In this document: positions 13,976-26,979 of the stretch, in pieces | Layout of the letters: the number at the start of each line of letters is the position of its first letter | Position numbering within the stretch: position 1 is the stretch's first letter | DNA from: Myoxocephalus aenaeus | Taxonomy: Eukaryota > Chordata > Actinopteri > Perciformes > Cottidae | NCBI GenBank assembly: GCA_038501785.1 | Contig: JBAMJR010000031.1 | Location: forward strand, 11,180,501-11,244,500 | Direction: 5' to 3' | Length of the DNA stretch: 64,000 nt | Notes under the pieces: model-generated | The model's input: only the letters and a program-made list of their open reading frames with translations | What the model was told of the DNA's origin: nothing | Databases searched by the model: none | Program-made: the position numbers and the translations under genes

Positions 13976-14049
13976 TTTGCAAGAGCGTGTCTTGCGAGTA
14001 TACTGTAATGTGGACTAATGCAACCGTCTTTTTTAAGACACGTATAAGC

Positions 14050-14082
14050 ATAACAATTAAAGAGTATAACAATTAAAGAGTA
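14050..14082 (+). repeat. Short tandem duplication
   Basis: ATAACAATTAAAGAGT occurs twice back to back in this stretch, an ordinary small slippage duplication. Confidence 0.8.
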
Positions 14083-15529
14083 AGGTAGCCAATGATATAT
14101 TTTATATAGAACAAAACCTCTCTAAAGCTTGGGTTAACCACACTTTGATTTGGAGATGAAGAAAACCAGATGTAAAAAATTCTAAAACACATGCTACTAA
14201 GTCTGGCTAAATATGTGGGTGTGGAAGTTTCTTGAAAGTCTCAAATATCTAGCAGCTACCAGACATAAGAAATATATTTTCTGATGTAGCCCTGGATATT
14301 CACTGCTGGATTACTCCAGGGTGACAGTAGCACATTTTCAGCAGCACAGCTAAGTGCTTGTTCCAAGGCCAACGTAAAAATATTTATAACAGGAGATTAA
14401 CAGCATTCTGTTCGGTTTACATTATAGACTGGCTGACAAATCATCTGTTATGGCAGTATAATTCACAAAAAAGGAAAAATGTTTTTTCGAGTGACACACT
14501 GTGAAATGAACGTTGAAGCCTGGGCTTAGCTTCTTTTCCCTCATTGACATGTGCATGATGGAGCATATATGTGTAGGTAGGAGGTACAGGTGGAGGACAC
14601 TTACATGATTACAAAATGTATTATTATCTGAACAGGGTTTCTCACACATTGACAGTGGAGAGAACACAGAGTTACTAACTGCAATAGATAAAAGTCAGCT
14701 CCAAACTTTAAACTTGACAACACAAAACTCCTGTTCTTAATTTTCCACAGACATGCTTTATACCAAAGGCACCCATGTGCCCTAAATAATGTTCATGGAA
14801 AACGAATTTGCATTTAAATTGAGTTTTAATCAACATGATAACAAAACATTTATGTTGAACTTATCTGCAGAACGTTCACTGCCACTGCAAAAGGCTCTGA
14901 ACATTTACGTAACATGATCACTGTCAAGCTGCTGTAGTGCATTAATGTTCTGTTTTTAGCTGCTGGGCGCATGCTTCATTAGTTGCTATCTTCACTCAAT
15001 GCACTTTGTTAAGGCAAAACAGATTTTGTAGTGGTCTTGTTATAAAGCCTCAACACCTACACAGATGTTTGCAGTTGTTCTGGTTGATTAGACCTCTGCT
15101 CAGGTTGAAGGTGAGCCGGAGCTTTGATGGGAATATCTGAGATAACTCCTTTCCATCTTTCTCTATCTCTATCCATCTCCATCTATCTCTAAGAATGATA
15201 AAGGTGTAATTTGTCCTGTCCTAACACAACAAAGTTAACAGGAGAGCCAGGGGGATGTCAATCCGTCCTGAGAAGAGGTCTAATCAGCCAGATTAATTCA
15301 AAACACCTGTGTGGGCATTTTAAGTGACTGAAAAGTTCGACACTGACTTAAAGCACAAAGTGGGACACATTTACTGATATGTGCGTAGAAATGTTATTAC
15401 AACATGCACACAGAATTACCAGATTCATGACACGTGCAAACTGGCCAATTGTGTTCTTACAACTCATATCAAATCGCTCCAAATTGACAGGCCAAGAGGT
15501 GTATCTTGGAGAAAGCGGGTGATTGTACA

Positions 15530-16241
15530 CAGGGCCGGCTCTAGCCTTTCGGTTGCCCTAGGCGAGATTGAGTTTTGCACCCCCCACAGACACACAATAC
15601 TTTACATCACTGAAGAGACATATATCAACTTAACTGCTTTACTTTGTATAGCAGTTTTTCACCCACTTATAATTCTACTATTCTACATTGCAGTGCAACA
15701 ATAAATGGTGCATGGACAACAAACACCAGAATAGTTTCAGAACATTTTCTTTTTTATTATTTTAAATAATTTATTACACACTCAAAGTTAGGATTAAATT
15801 AACTCCATAAACTGTGCAAAACACATGTTTATTGAACAAACATATACTTGACTTTCTTTTCCTCTTCTTCCTTTTTTCGTCCCTGTGCTCCAGATAGTTT
15901 AGACCGCTTCATTTTTGCAAATGTCACGGGCCAGTCAAAGTGGCCGCGCAATAGATTTATTTTTTTGGAGTGAGTCATCTATTCAATAGAAGATCTTTGA
16001 TGTGACGTGTCGAGTCTTGGCCAATCAGCGTCCCGTTTTCTCAACAAAAAAATCAGATTTTTGGCCGAGTTGTTGTCCTCTCCGTAATAGAACATCTTTG
16101 ATGTGACTTGTGTCTTGGTCCCTGCTCGCGGGAGCCAGCGCGAATTGCTCACAGTGCTGAAATGTGCGCTGTGAGGGCGCCCCCAACCCATTTGTCGCCC
16201 TAGGCAGTCGCCTAGTTCGCCTATAGCAATCGCCGGCCCTG
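15530..16241 (-). mobile_element. hAT copy B, short miniature derivative of the same family
   Basis: 712-bp element with CAGGGCCGGC and GCCGGCCCTG termini and perfect 8-bp target duplication ATTGTACA at 15522-15529 and 16242-16249. It is inverted relative to copy A. It keeps the family's first exon start on the minus strand (ATG at 15910-15912, MKRSKLSGAQGRKK) and then jumps straight to the poly(A) region (AATAAA complement at 15828-15833), so nearly all of the transposase gene is deleted. Subterminal copies of ATCAAAGAT-type repeats are present, as expected for transposase binding sites. Confidence 0.9.
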
Positions 16242-16615
16242 ATTGTACAAATACTTTGAGGCCAGAGCAGGTTTACAGGTTTCAGGGTAACACATTCACA
16301 CATGGACACACACTACTTTCAATTATTCAATGGATGTCTGGCTAACATTAAAAAATAAACCAGCTGTACAATTATTGTTAAAATAAGGTCATGGCGGCAG
16401 GGAAGATCACTGTCACCAATCTGTCAGTGCTCAGCGTCTCTTCTGCTCATCCATAGACATTCCTCAAGGTCACATCTGTGCGCCTTCTCTCCTCAAACAC
16501 CAGACACCGTTGGTGTTGTTGCGCTAGGAAACATATCATCAGTGCCAGTGGTGTATAGTAACGAAGTAGAAATACTTCGTTACTGTACTTAAGTAGTTTT
16601 TGGGGATATCTGTAC

Positions 16616-18274
16616 CAGGGGCGTCTCTAGGATTTTGACACATCTGGGGCTTAGCCCAGAAGAGTGAAGCAGCGAAATTTTTAGACATAGAAACACTCTC
16701 CACATACCCTACAGGTACCTGCTCTTCTGGACTGAATTGAATTGAGGCATTTCATGGTTACCAGTTAATACCAAATAGGCTAGCAATTTTCACAAACTTC
16801 CCTCAATAGCCCAGGCACAAAAATGCCCCATTGATCATGTTGAACATACCAACAGCAACCATTCAGCAACAGTAAACATTGAGATGTTTAATGAACCATG
16901 CATCTTGTCATGTACAGTGTTTACATTGTACATTTAATGCTCTTTACATACTCATATGTATTTATTCTTTACATATTCTTTAACATGATTTAACATAACA
17001 TACTCTTTAACATAATATTTAGACATACGATGCTAATAATGCTAATAGTGCACAACCAACACAAACACTTAAAGTAGTGGTTCTCAAACTTTTTCTCTAA
17101 ATAACATTTTGTGATTCCATCTGCGCTTTTATAAATAACAGAATAAAGACAATTGCAATCACTTAAAGTTTCAAGTAAATCAGATTGCTCCATCAGAATT
17201 TTTGTTTTAATTGCAATCACTTAGATCAATGAACAGGAAGTTGTATCTGTGCAAAAAAAAATACTAATATTTAGTTACTACTAAATAGCTCATTGTGGAA
17301 AACAATAAGCTATTATTTATTTTGTTGCCAAACAAAACAGAATGAGTGCAGATATGTGAGCATCAGGTTGCATCAGTATTAGTGGAGCAGTGAGCTGCTT
17401 TCCTCTACACATCTTTATAAAACAGGGTTGTAGATTTGATACAATTCATGTTCAACGTTGAGATCTGTTTTCTGTTTTGAGACACTCAGCAGCAGAAAGG
17501 ACGTCACGGAGACTTCTGGCAAAACGCCCAAAAATAAGCGAGCGAGTCGCGTATGCGCAAGCGTAACCTGTTAACGGCGTAACCATTTACCCGAAAGTAC
17601 AGGCATTTCTCCATGTATTTATTAATGACTTAGTTTTATGTCCGTGTACTTTGTACTTCTGTAATATGTGAAGCCAGCAGCTCATTGTTGGTAGAAGACA
17701 CGAGCACTTTGTCTCTTTCACCTGGAGCAAGAGAGCTGCTCCGGTGCGAGGAGAACTCCGGTTGTTCCTCACATGAGAGCTGCTGTTGCCATCTTCACCC
17801 TGGGAGCGTTTAAAACGCAGATATAGCGATCTGCTTTTCATGCGACATATTTTTCGACGCTCTCTGTCCGCTGTTGTGTGCTCAGTGCTCACCTGTGTGT
17901 GCGCGCGCACGTGTCTGTGCGCATCGCGGTGGAACTCCTCCGTGCGCGATGCAGAGCAGAGGAGAAGTGTTAACGCGACCATTTAGAGACAGAAATGACA
18001 AGCTGTGTGTGGATAAGATCAATAAAATACGTCCGTTTAGTTTGTTTAACAACAGAACAAGGTGTAGACCGGTTCTATAGGAAAGAGAAACTTAAATGAC
18101 GACTTGTATAATAGGGGGGCGCACACTGGCGCACACTGCAAGTGCGCCTGCTGCCTGACGCCGCTGTTTTGGGTGAATGACGTATTTTTTTTTTTTTTGA
18201 AAATTAATATTCGGGGCTAATTAAAAAACATCCGGGGCTTTAGCCCCGGATGTTTTAGCCTAGGGACGCCACTG
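16616..18274 (+). mobile_element. Nested hAT element (1,659 bp) inside the outer hAT
   Basis: Ends CAGGGGCGTCTCTAGG and CCTAGGGACGCCACTG, flanked by 8-bp duplication ATCTGTAC at 16608-16615 and 18275-18282. The host sequence around it is clearly the outer element, so it inserted later. It contains a GC-rich CpG-containing stretch (17500-18000) and a perfect 15-bp-arm hairpin just inside the right end (18225-18256). The longest internal frame (17587-17982, minus, 131 codons) resembles nothing I know and I do not call it a gene. Confidence 0.88.
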
Positions 18275-18518
18275 ATCTGTACTCTACTTTACTATTTATA
18301 TTTATGTTTACTTTTACTTTTACTTCACTACATTTTGCAAAGAAAACTGATACTTTTACTCCGATACATTTCTCCTGAAACCTTCGTTACTCGCTACAAA
18401 ATCCAATCTATCTTTAGGAAAAAAAACAAACATCCGGGACTGTGGTGGAACACAGACTCCACCAAGCAGGTTTTGCGAATCACAATGTTTTGCATTTTCC
18501 CTCTACATCCTCTAGTCC

Positions 18519-19019
18519 AGCGCTCCCAAACCTTTATGCGCCACAGACCGGTTACGTGAAGACAATATTTTCACGGACCGGGTCCGACCTCGGAGAGACG
18601 GGAGACAACGACACCCGACGTGTGTTTGTTATGTCCAGTCTACTCCTAACTAAACCTTTAGTCCAGTCTACTGCTTAACTTATAACGCGCTGCACAAAGA
18701 CAGGATGTTGGAATGGAAGCAGGTTTTCATGCTTTTCTCCGGATACTCTGCCTTGGTTTTAATCCAGATCACCGACAGAGTTGTAACAGACTTAAGTTTC
18801 ATGTTTAGAGTAACGTAACATCTTGACATGTGTCAAGAGGTTCCGTCTGAGGTTACCACAGATGGATGTATGCGGTCACTTTTCACAATAAAACATCTTT
18901 CCGGCCTTGATTTTTTTATTTAATTGAAATGTTTCATTCATTCTTTCTGTGCGGCCCGGTACCAAGAGACCCACAGACCGGTACCAAGAGACCCACAGAC
19001 CGGTACCAAGAGACCCACG
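18519..19019 (+). mobile_element. Partial hAT-like repeat with CAGACCGG motifs
   Basis: Begins CAGCGCTCCCAAACC followed by several GACCGG/CCGGT motifs, a layout known from Ac-like hAT miniatures of vertebrates. The right end is unclear: the sequence stops in a 22-bp tandem repeat at 18957-19018 and no matching terminal repeat or target duplication was found. It is nested in the outer hAT at 16546-19502. Confidence 0.5.
18957..19018 (+). repeat. 22-bp tandem repeat, about 2.9 copies
   Basis: Unit CGGTACCAAGAGACCCACAG plus AC, repeated without change. It lies at the presumed right end of the CAGACCGG repeat. Confidence 0.9.
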
Positions 19020-20830
19020 GCGGGCAGAATGAGCATACTTATAACCACACTGTTACAACTCCTTCATAGTGTCATATTGCTTTTTGGAGAATTATGATGA
19101 TAAGTTCATAGTAGATGCAAAAGTATACTTAGGTACAATATATTATGTTAAACATAATATACATGGATGATCACAGCCAACCCAGTTATTGTATCAACAC
19201 AACTCCTGGTCCTTGGTCATGGTGACCACAGCACTTAAAAGAATAAACTTCATAATTCTCAAAATTCTGACCCTTTGCTTTTTTATTAAAAGCATGTACT
19301 TGTACTTTTACTTTCAATACTTAAGTACATTTTATATCAGAAAAATACTTTTGATACTTAAGTACAGAACATATCAGATACTTTAAGACTTTTACTCAAG
19401 TAGTATTTTAATAGGTGACTTTTACTTTTACTGGAGTAATTTTCCAGTAAGGTATCTTTACTTTTACTCAAGTACGGCTTTTGGGTACTTTATACACCAC
19501 TGATCAGTGCACATAATAAAGTATGTAATGAATGCATGATGCCAATCAAAAGTCAATCTGTGGCTAAGTTTTCTTTTAGAGATGACAGCGAGCTGATCGT
19601 CAACATTGAGCATTGTCTGACCCTGGGTCAAAGAAATACAATTTAGCTCTCAGGCTGCTGTATGTCTGATCACACTTGTGAAATCATGCCGATAAATAGA
19701 AATTACCGACTGTGTGAAGAATCCCAGATACGAGCCACTTTCCAGTGTGCCTCTTGTAGCCGAGATCAGGGGCTTCACCTCCTCCTCACTCCAAACGGCT
19801 GATCACTTGACACCCATCATCAACATCAGCTATACTTCATATTTTTCCCCACTCTGTGCCACTTGTGCTGCTCACTACTATCTCTGTATTGACCTGCGGT
19901 GTAGAACCTTCTGTAAAACTCGCTGCCTTGGCCTTGGCTCTGCCGCACATCTGCTCTAACTCTGTGAATGTGAGAAAAGATGGGATGACAGTTTGATTAA
20001 CTTGGCTTACAGTGGAATTATTTCTACATCAGTGGGGTGCATTCTTGTTCGTCCACATAATCTACAGGCCTGGTATTTATCAGGAATCCAGGTATTAACA
20101 TGGATCCGATCCTAATGCCTTTTTTCCTGGATTGTTTTTTTTGGGCTGTGGTTACACTTTTTAATGAGACGATTGCCATCCAATCACGCCAGGACACATT
20201 AATTGTCAAATGTGTACGCTCCAAGATTGACCAGATCCCAATGAAAACGATATCCAGTCACACCACATGTCAAAGTGGCCTGGCTCGCATTGAGCATGCA
20301 TCTCAATGAGGTGTAGACAGCATGTGGGCACAATGCAATTTATCATTATCTTCCCCCTACTGAGTTATTCTCCCGAGGAGAGCAAAGGGGAAAGAGGAGG
20401 AAAACCAGCACAGCTGAGACCTGCTGGATCCTATTAAGTTACTGATGAAAACACAATATTTTCAAATTTTGCTGCTTCAGATAAAATATTAAATAAATAA
20501 CAAAATAACAGGATACTTGTATTGTGAATTTATTAAAAAATGTGTTCATCATCCAGTTAGCATAACTTTGTAAGCGGCTATTATTCAATAAAACAAGTCT
20601 ATGTTATAGCTGGGAGGAAGCAGCAAAAAATATAATAAACCTTTAATTAACCATAAAAGTCACATTGAGAATAAAACCTATTTCACAAGTGAGACCTAAG
20701 AAAAATAAGTGGGTACTTTACTTGTGAATAATAATAAATAAAATGTGTTTTACTGCAGCTCATTTGACCACGAAATATATCTTATCACTATCCATCAGCT
20801 AGATCGCATTGTGATGTGTTGAACGTGGAC

Positions 20831-20918
20831 ACACATATGTGGACACAGCAGAGTTTCCATCTGGCACATTCGGCATTGAATGTGCCAGATGGAAACTCGG
20901 CTGTGTCCACATATGTGT
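20831..20918. repeat. Near-perfect 88-bp inverted repeat
   Basis: Arms 20831-20871 and 20878-20918 (41 bp each) are complementary with one mismatch, around a 6-nt spacer GGCATT. It would extrude as a long hairpin in DNA or RNA. No transposon ends surround it. The 65-codon frame that begins in it is a by-product. Confidence 0.95.
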
Positions 20919-23900
20919 CATACAAGTCGCATTGAAAAGACAAGCGTAACAGCAGATAGGATCAGCAAATCTTTTTCAGTGATCACGCTGAAACTGGACG
21001 TCAGGGTGTCAGCACCACCACTTCCTCTTGGCAGCTGTCTGCCTTTTGTCAGCAGTGTTTTTTTAAAGACACCGTGACTTGTGATTCTCCTCTGGTATTA
21101 TTCCTCCTGTGACACATTCCAGTTGTCTGTCATAACTGTCAAGAAGAACAGGCTATGGGATGGACACGACCTAGGGATTGATTAAAACCAAAATAAACCC
21201 AGAAAATAGAGCCTGCTACACATACTGTACACAATGCCAATGTCAGTAGTCTGAGAATTTTTATGGATGATTTATGGAGTGTAACTACATAAATACAGAA
21301 AGAAAACTACATATGTATAACTTAATTTACTTTCAAAAAGATTTTGATTAACTGTAAATCTATGTAGGATTAGTTCAATGCATATGCATTGGCTGTACGT
21401 ATCAGGTGCATAAGTCATGGTTGCATTTGACACGTATAAAAAAATGCAGAAAATGGTCCTGAACATTTCACGGATCGACTGCATGTATGAAAAGGGGCTG
21501 TAGAGTCTGATAACAACAAGAATAAAGTGTTTTGTGTGTGTTTTTTTTATCAGTCTACTGCTAAATGAAGAAAGAAGGCCTGAACCCTCTCTGCTTTACA
21601 CCTCTGCACACCTTGCCAATCACTGTGTAAAGTGGGCATGCTTGTCTGATTGTCCTTCTTGGAAAGTTAAAAAAATTGTCCAAATTGCCTGATTCTCATG
21701 TTGGAAAGGGGGTTTTGGAGGATGTGGCAATCTGACAAACACTTCATATGAAGCACACTGAGGTCTTCAGAGGCTCTTGTTTGTGCTGCCACAGATATCA
21801 AGTTCCTGGCTTTCTGTGTGTGTACCAGAGGAGTTTTTAAGTACTAAAACACATCTTATTTAGAAAGGCAAATATAAAAGCACTTGCATACGGCTGGTCA
21901 ATTATTTTGACTTATTATTTACCTCCATCTGCCTATATTTGACACATTATCTGCTTAGAGGAAACACCAACATGGATGGGGAGTCTTCTTTGTCGACATC
22001 TTGCTACATCACAGGCCTGCTGTTCAAACTAATGACCACTTATTACTAAAATGACTGTCTCTCTCCCCCCATGTTTTCGCCACATGATTCAACGTCAACA
22101 CCACAAAAATGTTGACCACTTTCTCCTCCTTTCAGCTCCTTCACATTGTGTGATACCATGCTTTTACTTTATTCCTTCTTATGTACCCAAAACGTCATGT
22201 GTCCACTTAATTTTCAGGCTAACATGTTAACCCTATAGATGTTAAGAAGTGATAATATGCAAACCAAGTTATTTTGGAGTTGCAATCAAAGTCTAAAAAT
22301 GTGGCGTTTTTAAGAAACAACACTGCATATTTATGATATGGTTTAGTATTTAAATGATTGAGGATATAGAAACCCCATGGTTTAAATATGTTACCACTGT
22401 GCACATTTCAGATGATTGAGATGATTGAGCCCAATTGCCTCAAAATCCACGCTGATATAATGACTTCTGCAAATATACAATGGAATAACAATATATTATC
22501 ACTCTGACAACATTATATCAGTGAGTTGTTGACATCATTATATTAGGTAAACTCTCTGAAACTTAACTGCATTAAAAATACAAGTACCTTTGAAACCAGA
22601 AAAGGTCTGTACTTCAACTGGATGCAACCAAGTGCTAAAGATGATCAATCTGGTACAACAATTAATAACTCAAAATGTGCTCTACCACGAAGAAAACCAG
22701 TAATATTTGTATTGCTGTATTCATACTTTTATCTGAGTACTTCTCCCACCCCTCTAATATCTAAATCTCTGAACAAAATGTTAAATGTATCCACCAGGCC
22801 CCAGCTTCTTCCAATTTACCTCTCCCAGTTGATGCACCAGATTTGAACTTTAACATCCTTCGGTAGCAGCACATTGAGTTTTTTTTTTAATTTAAAATTC
22901 ACCCACACGCACCGAATTGTTAAACACACTACAAACAAGTAAACCATTAAGACCATAGAGCCTGCATTTGGTTTTATGAACCCAGGCCTGTGCATGTGTC
23001 TCATCTCAGACAGTAATCCCACCATGTAATCCCTGTAATTACAATGCAAAAGAACCTAAGAATCAGCAAAACATGGGCCGAGTGGGTTTCACATGACAGC
23101 GGCGGGAGAGGGCCTCCTTTCAGGCAGTTTCTGCACTGATAAGTGCAGTGCTGCGTTGAATTAGTCACAGTGGTATCTGTCAGTAGAGTAGGCATGATGC
23201 ATTTCCATAAATCCACTGAAAGCTTTTGATTAATTTAATTGGCTTGGCTTCAGTCACTGCACTTTTATTAATTTATTATTGTGTCTAGGGACAGCTTCTG
23301 TTTCTTTACCAGCCTTTATCACGGATGATTTTATGCATGAAGTTGTTTCTATAATGAGGTTTTTAATGTTTTTTTGTGGGATAAACAATAGATCATTGGG
23401 CGGTACAGTTAGTAACATGGGACTTCAAGGGTGTATGCTTGCATATGGACGGTAGGACCAATATTTGAGCTAACTCTCATTTTCTTTGGATTGAAGACAT
23501 ATTAGATCATTCTGATGTTTCCTCCCAGAGTAGCGATGACCTAGCATGCTAGCATTTGATTGGCTGGAAGGGAGGGGGCTGTGTAATATCACGTTTTATT
23601 GGAGGTGGTGAAGTTACATTTGTGAAGACTGAGACACATAATGGTGAGATTTTTGCCTGATCAAAATGGTTGTATTGCTGGCTATATCCATCCAAAGGTG
23701 ACTCTCGGAAGTCATTGTGCCCTGCCAAAACATAGTAGAGCACATAACCCCCCGTAAAACCACAAAATATTTTTCACTTCAACACAAATTCAAAACCACC
23801 AAGCTAAAAAAACTAAACCGGTGCCACAATGTTTTTGCCCAACAGTTATGATATTTGGAGTTCATTGCCACCATGTTAATTACAGATGCTTCAGTGGTGT

Positions 23901-24689
23901 CAATGAGCATGAAGCAGTTTGTCTTCCTGACATTGAGCTCTATATTCTCTATCATCCCCATCATCCCTTTAGGGAATTGCCTCTGTTATTTGTCATAGTA
24001 CACTGAGCCAAAACTGCTGCCTGTAGAGTTTTCAATAGTTGTCCAATCATCTTTTTGGTACAGTAGCAGTATATTTGCCCTTGACTGCCTTTAAAAGACA
24101 CTGGATCTGTATTGTATGGATCTAAAGGGAGCAAGAATGGGGGCTGTAAATTGGTGAATCGGTGGCTTGAGCCTCGTTGTGCTCACTGGTCCAGGATACC
24201 ACACCTGCTGCCCATCTGGTACTGTATATTAAGAGACCTCTGGCATGGTAGGTCAGGACTAATGCAGTTAGCTGGTGCTTATGCTGGTCTGTGTGTGATT
24301 AACTGACATGTAATGATGATGGCCATGGATTTGTTGTGTATTTCTGGTCAGGCCGAAGGTCAAGGACATCTAAAGCTAGTTAAGCTACATCTTCTTATGC
24401 TTGTGAGCTGTGATTTTGAAATGTAAAACTGATGTGTGGGGTTTTATATCAAGTGATACCAAATTAGAGAACATTGCTATTAACAAAGTATTGTGAGAGT
24501 ATACATTCTCAGTGCCTATTAAGGCTGAAGACAGCAGCACAACCAAGAAGTACCCAAATACAGAGTCTGAGATGGGTAGAGTCAATGAAGGTATTCTAAC
24601 TGAACAACAAGTCTTACAGGTTCCCAAAGGCAGGAATAGCAGGCAGATTACAGGGAAACACAACTCCATTCAGCAATGAAGACAAAGGG

Positions 24690-24870
24690 AGCACAGAGAC
24701 AAAATACAAAAGACAAGGAGGGTGATAAAGAGGGACAGGGATAATTAGGAACAGCTGAAACACATCAGGGAGGGGGAGACCATCACAAAGGCGGGAAAAC
24801 CAGACATGACGAAACGGAGCGTGAACTTAAAAAATAAAACAGGAAACAGACTACGACAAGTCTGAGCACC
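24690..24870 (-). repeat. Possible solo-LTR or LTR fragment
   Basis: Contains GGGTGATAAAGAGGGACAGG and GCTGAAACACATCAGGGAGG, in reverse orientation to a typical fish Gypsy LTR U3. The first motif recurs at 47436-47455 as GGGTGATAACGAGGGACAGG. No clear ends. Confidence 0.35.
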
Positions 24871-24884
24871 ATTACAAAAAGGTC

Positions 24885-25085
24885 ACAAAATGTAATTTCA
24901 ATGCATGCAATAGTTGTCGCGATATTTCACTGAATAAATGAAAGCTTTGACCTGTTTGATGAAAGGTCAGGAGATCATCAACATCAACTATTCATCATCT
25001 GGGAGCCGTGAATGTCTGTACAAAACGTTGTCTAAATCTATCCAATAGTTGTTGAGATCCTTTAGTCTGGAACAAGTGGTACAGC
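24885..25085 (+). repeat. Fragment of the same percomorph repeat
   Basis: Contains ATCATCTGGGAGCCGTGAAT, GTCTGTACAAAACGTTGTC and CCAATAGTTGTTGAGATC, the central part of the family seen at 45462-45735. Confidence 0.5.
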
Positions 25086-25989
25086 AACTGATCAACAAAC
25101 TGAACCTGCATGGCTAAAAACATTCATCAACATAATATACAAATATACACAAACTGCTTCAAGACAACAACACAATTAAAAACAGTACATCTATTCCTGC
25201 CATTTAAATGTGAACTGCATTTATAATTTAATATGTGCCAATTACATAATCAAATCTGAAGTCATTAAAAAATAATGCCAGCACTTTGCAGTCTCCACAG
25301 TTCATTAGAAGTAAGGCAGGTAATACTGCCGGTTATACAATCCTCCCACACATAGAGACCTCCAGCAATGTTGCACTCAACTGAAACAGATTCTTGAACA
25401 AGACAACAACTCCAGTCAGTGTGAGACTGCATCAAGAGCAAGACTAGAACAATGCTAGTCCAACACTGAGACACATGCGGAAAAAAATTGGAAAATGCAA
25501 ACCATAGGCACTCCTCAAATTGATCTGAAAAATCCACATTCCCATAAAAAACACTCACGGAAAATGGCTGATATCTAATAAAAATGCAATTAGCCTGAGA
25601 AATTAGCAAATCTGAAGTTTGTTGTAACTCTCAACGTTGGGAAAAGCTCCAAGCTGGTGTGTGATTATGTCCTCAGTATACGAGGCAGCGATGCGGCTTA
25701 CAGTGAAGTGAAATGATAGTCCTTCAATTTATCTCTGGAGAGATTCCTCCCAAGATCCAAGACTCCACTCGGCTCTCAACCACCTGCCCCAACCTGCCCC
25801 AACTCCCTCTCACTCTCACACACACACTTTACCGTACAGGGAAAGCACACTCACTCTCTTATGTTAACATACTTAATGTCAGTATTAATGCAGAGACATG
25901 CCTATTAATCTCACACACAAATGTGGATTCATGAAGCCCAAACACACATTTGTAACACCAGCCTTCTGAAGACCATCATTGACGGCATG

Positions 25990-26265
25990 TATCAGAGTCT
26001 GGCAGATTCACTCAGACTTTTTGTTGACTGGGTTGAGTTGTTTTCTCGGTTTTGGGCTTTTGTATTTGCTTCTTGTGTTTCTGCACTGCCTTTGTTGCTC
26101 ATCTCCACACCTCCTCTGAATCCGCCTCTTTAGTCGTTCCCCGGTCGTATTCCCTGCCGGACCCTTTGTTGGACCCTTTTGTTTTGTTATGTGGTCAGTG
26201 CTTCACCTGCACTAAACCTTGAATTAAAGTTACTTCTCGTGTGTTTGGGTCCACCAGCTCAACTC
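25990..26265 (+). repeat. Possible LTR-like fragment
   Basis: Pyrimidine-rich segment ending with GAATTAAAGTTACTTCTC and GTGTGTTTGGGTCCACC, which resembles the end of the intact sushi-type LTR (TGCATTTGGGTCCTCCAC). Weak evidence. Confidence 0.3.
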
Positions 26266-26979
26266 TTCATGAAGGCATGCTATTCTTCAGGCCTGGTCAC
26301 TCCAGCATTTCAAATGCTGACGTTTTACTTTTTAAATCTGATTTGACATCGGAAAGGTGTGGTGGCAGGGGTTTTCCAAAGTTGTTCGACCATCTGACAA
26401 TATAAATACAATATATCTCTGTCTCTCTTCTCTCCACCTTGAGTCTTCTCACTTTCCTCTCTCTCTCTTCGAGCTCTCCTTTTCTGTTTATTAGCCCTTT
26501 TCTTTCCAGCTTCCCACAGTATTTCTCCCTTTTTACTTATTTATTATACCTTTACTGTGAGACTACATATTTATTATACTTGTTTTGATCTTGTTTTTTT
26601 CTGCTGCTGTAATCCTGCAAATTTCCCTGCAGGACTAATATGACTAATAAGGATTAACTTATTTTATCTGATCTTCTCTTTCACCAACTTCATTCGACTC
26701 CCTCTTTTTTGCTTCAGTCTTCTGGCTCCTTTCCACTCTCAGTCCTTCAATTTTCATCAGAGTTTTATACTGTCATTAATAGTTTAGACCTCCTGTCACT
26801 TTACAGCCATCTTATTGTTTTGCTCTTTTTTTCTTCAGTTTTTACTCTGTCTACTTTACATATCTATCTTGCCAGATGCTTGCTTCTGTGCATTTTCTTT
26901 GCAGCCCTGACTGACACGTCTAATTACTGTATCAATGCTGATCATTGTCTAAGTTGATTACTGAACTTTTTAATGACAG

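Larger units (their letters stand above)
4318..15521. other. Non-coding region between the two related hAT elements
   Basis: No gene supported. The longest frame (6497-7027, minus, 176 codons) has no recognisable domain, but its DNA (6640-6900) is more balanced in composition and may be a conserved non-coding element. 10860-11060 is rich in TAAT-type sites and has a 10-bp-arm hairpin (AGAAGACAAT, about 10971-10992). Weak LTR-like (10028-10290) and repeat-like (13510-13975) segments are listed separately. Confidence 0.5.
16546..19502 (+). mobile_element. Outer hAT element containing nested insertions
   Basis: Ends are CAGTGGTGTATAGTA and ACTTTATACACCACTG, with an 8-bp target duplication ATCAGTGC at 16538-16545 and 19503-19510. 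The ends are rich in TACTTAAGTA-like repeats and a short hairpin (AACGAAGTA/TACTTCGTT at 16559-16580), typical of a very common fish hAT miniature. A second hAT (16616-18274) is inserted near its left end and a further repeat lies at about 18519-19019. No intact transposase frame remains. Confidence 0.88.

Noticed and set aside
17587..18080. Possible transposase in the nested hAT
   Set aside because: Frames on both strands are short and lack hAT motifs such as the dimerisation C-terminus.
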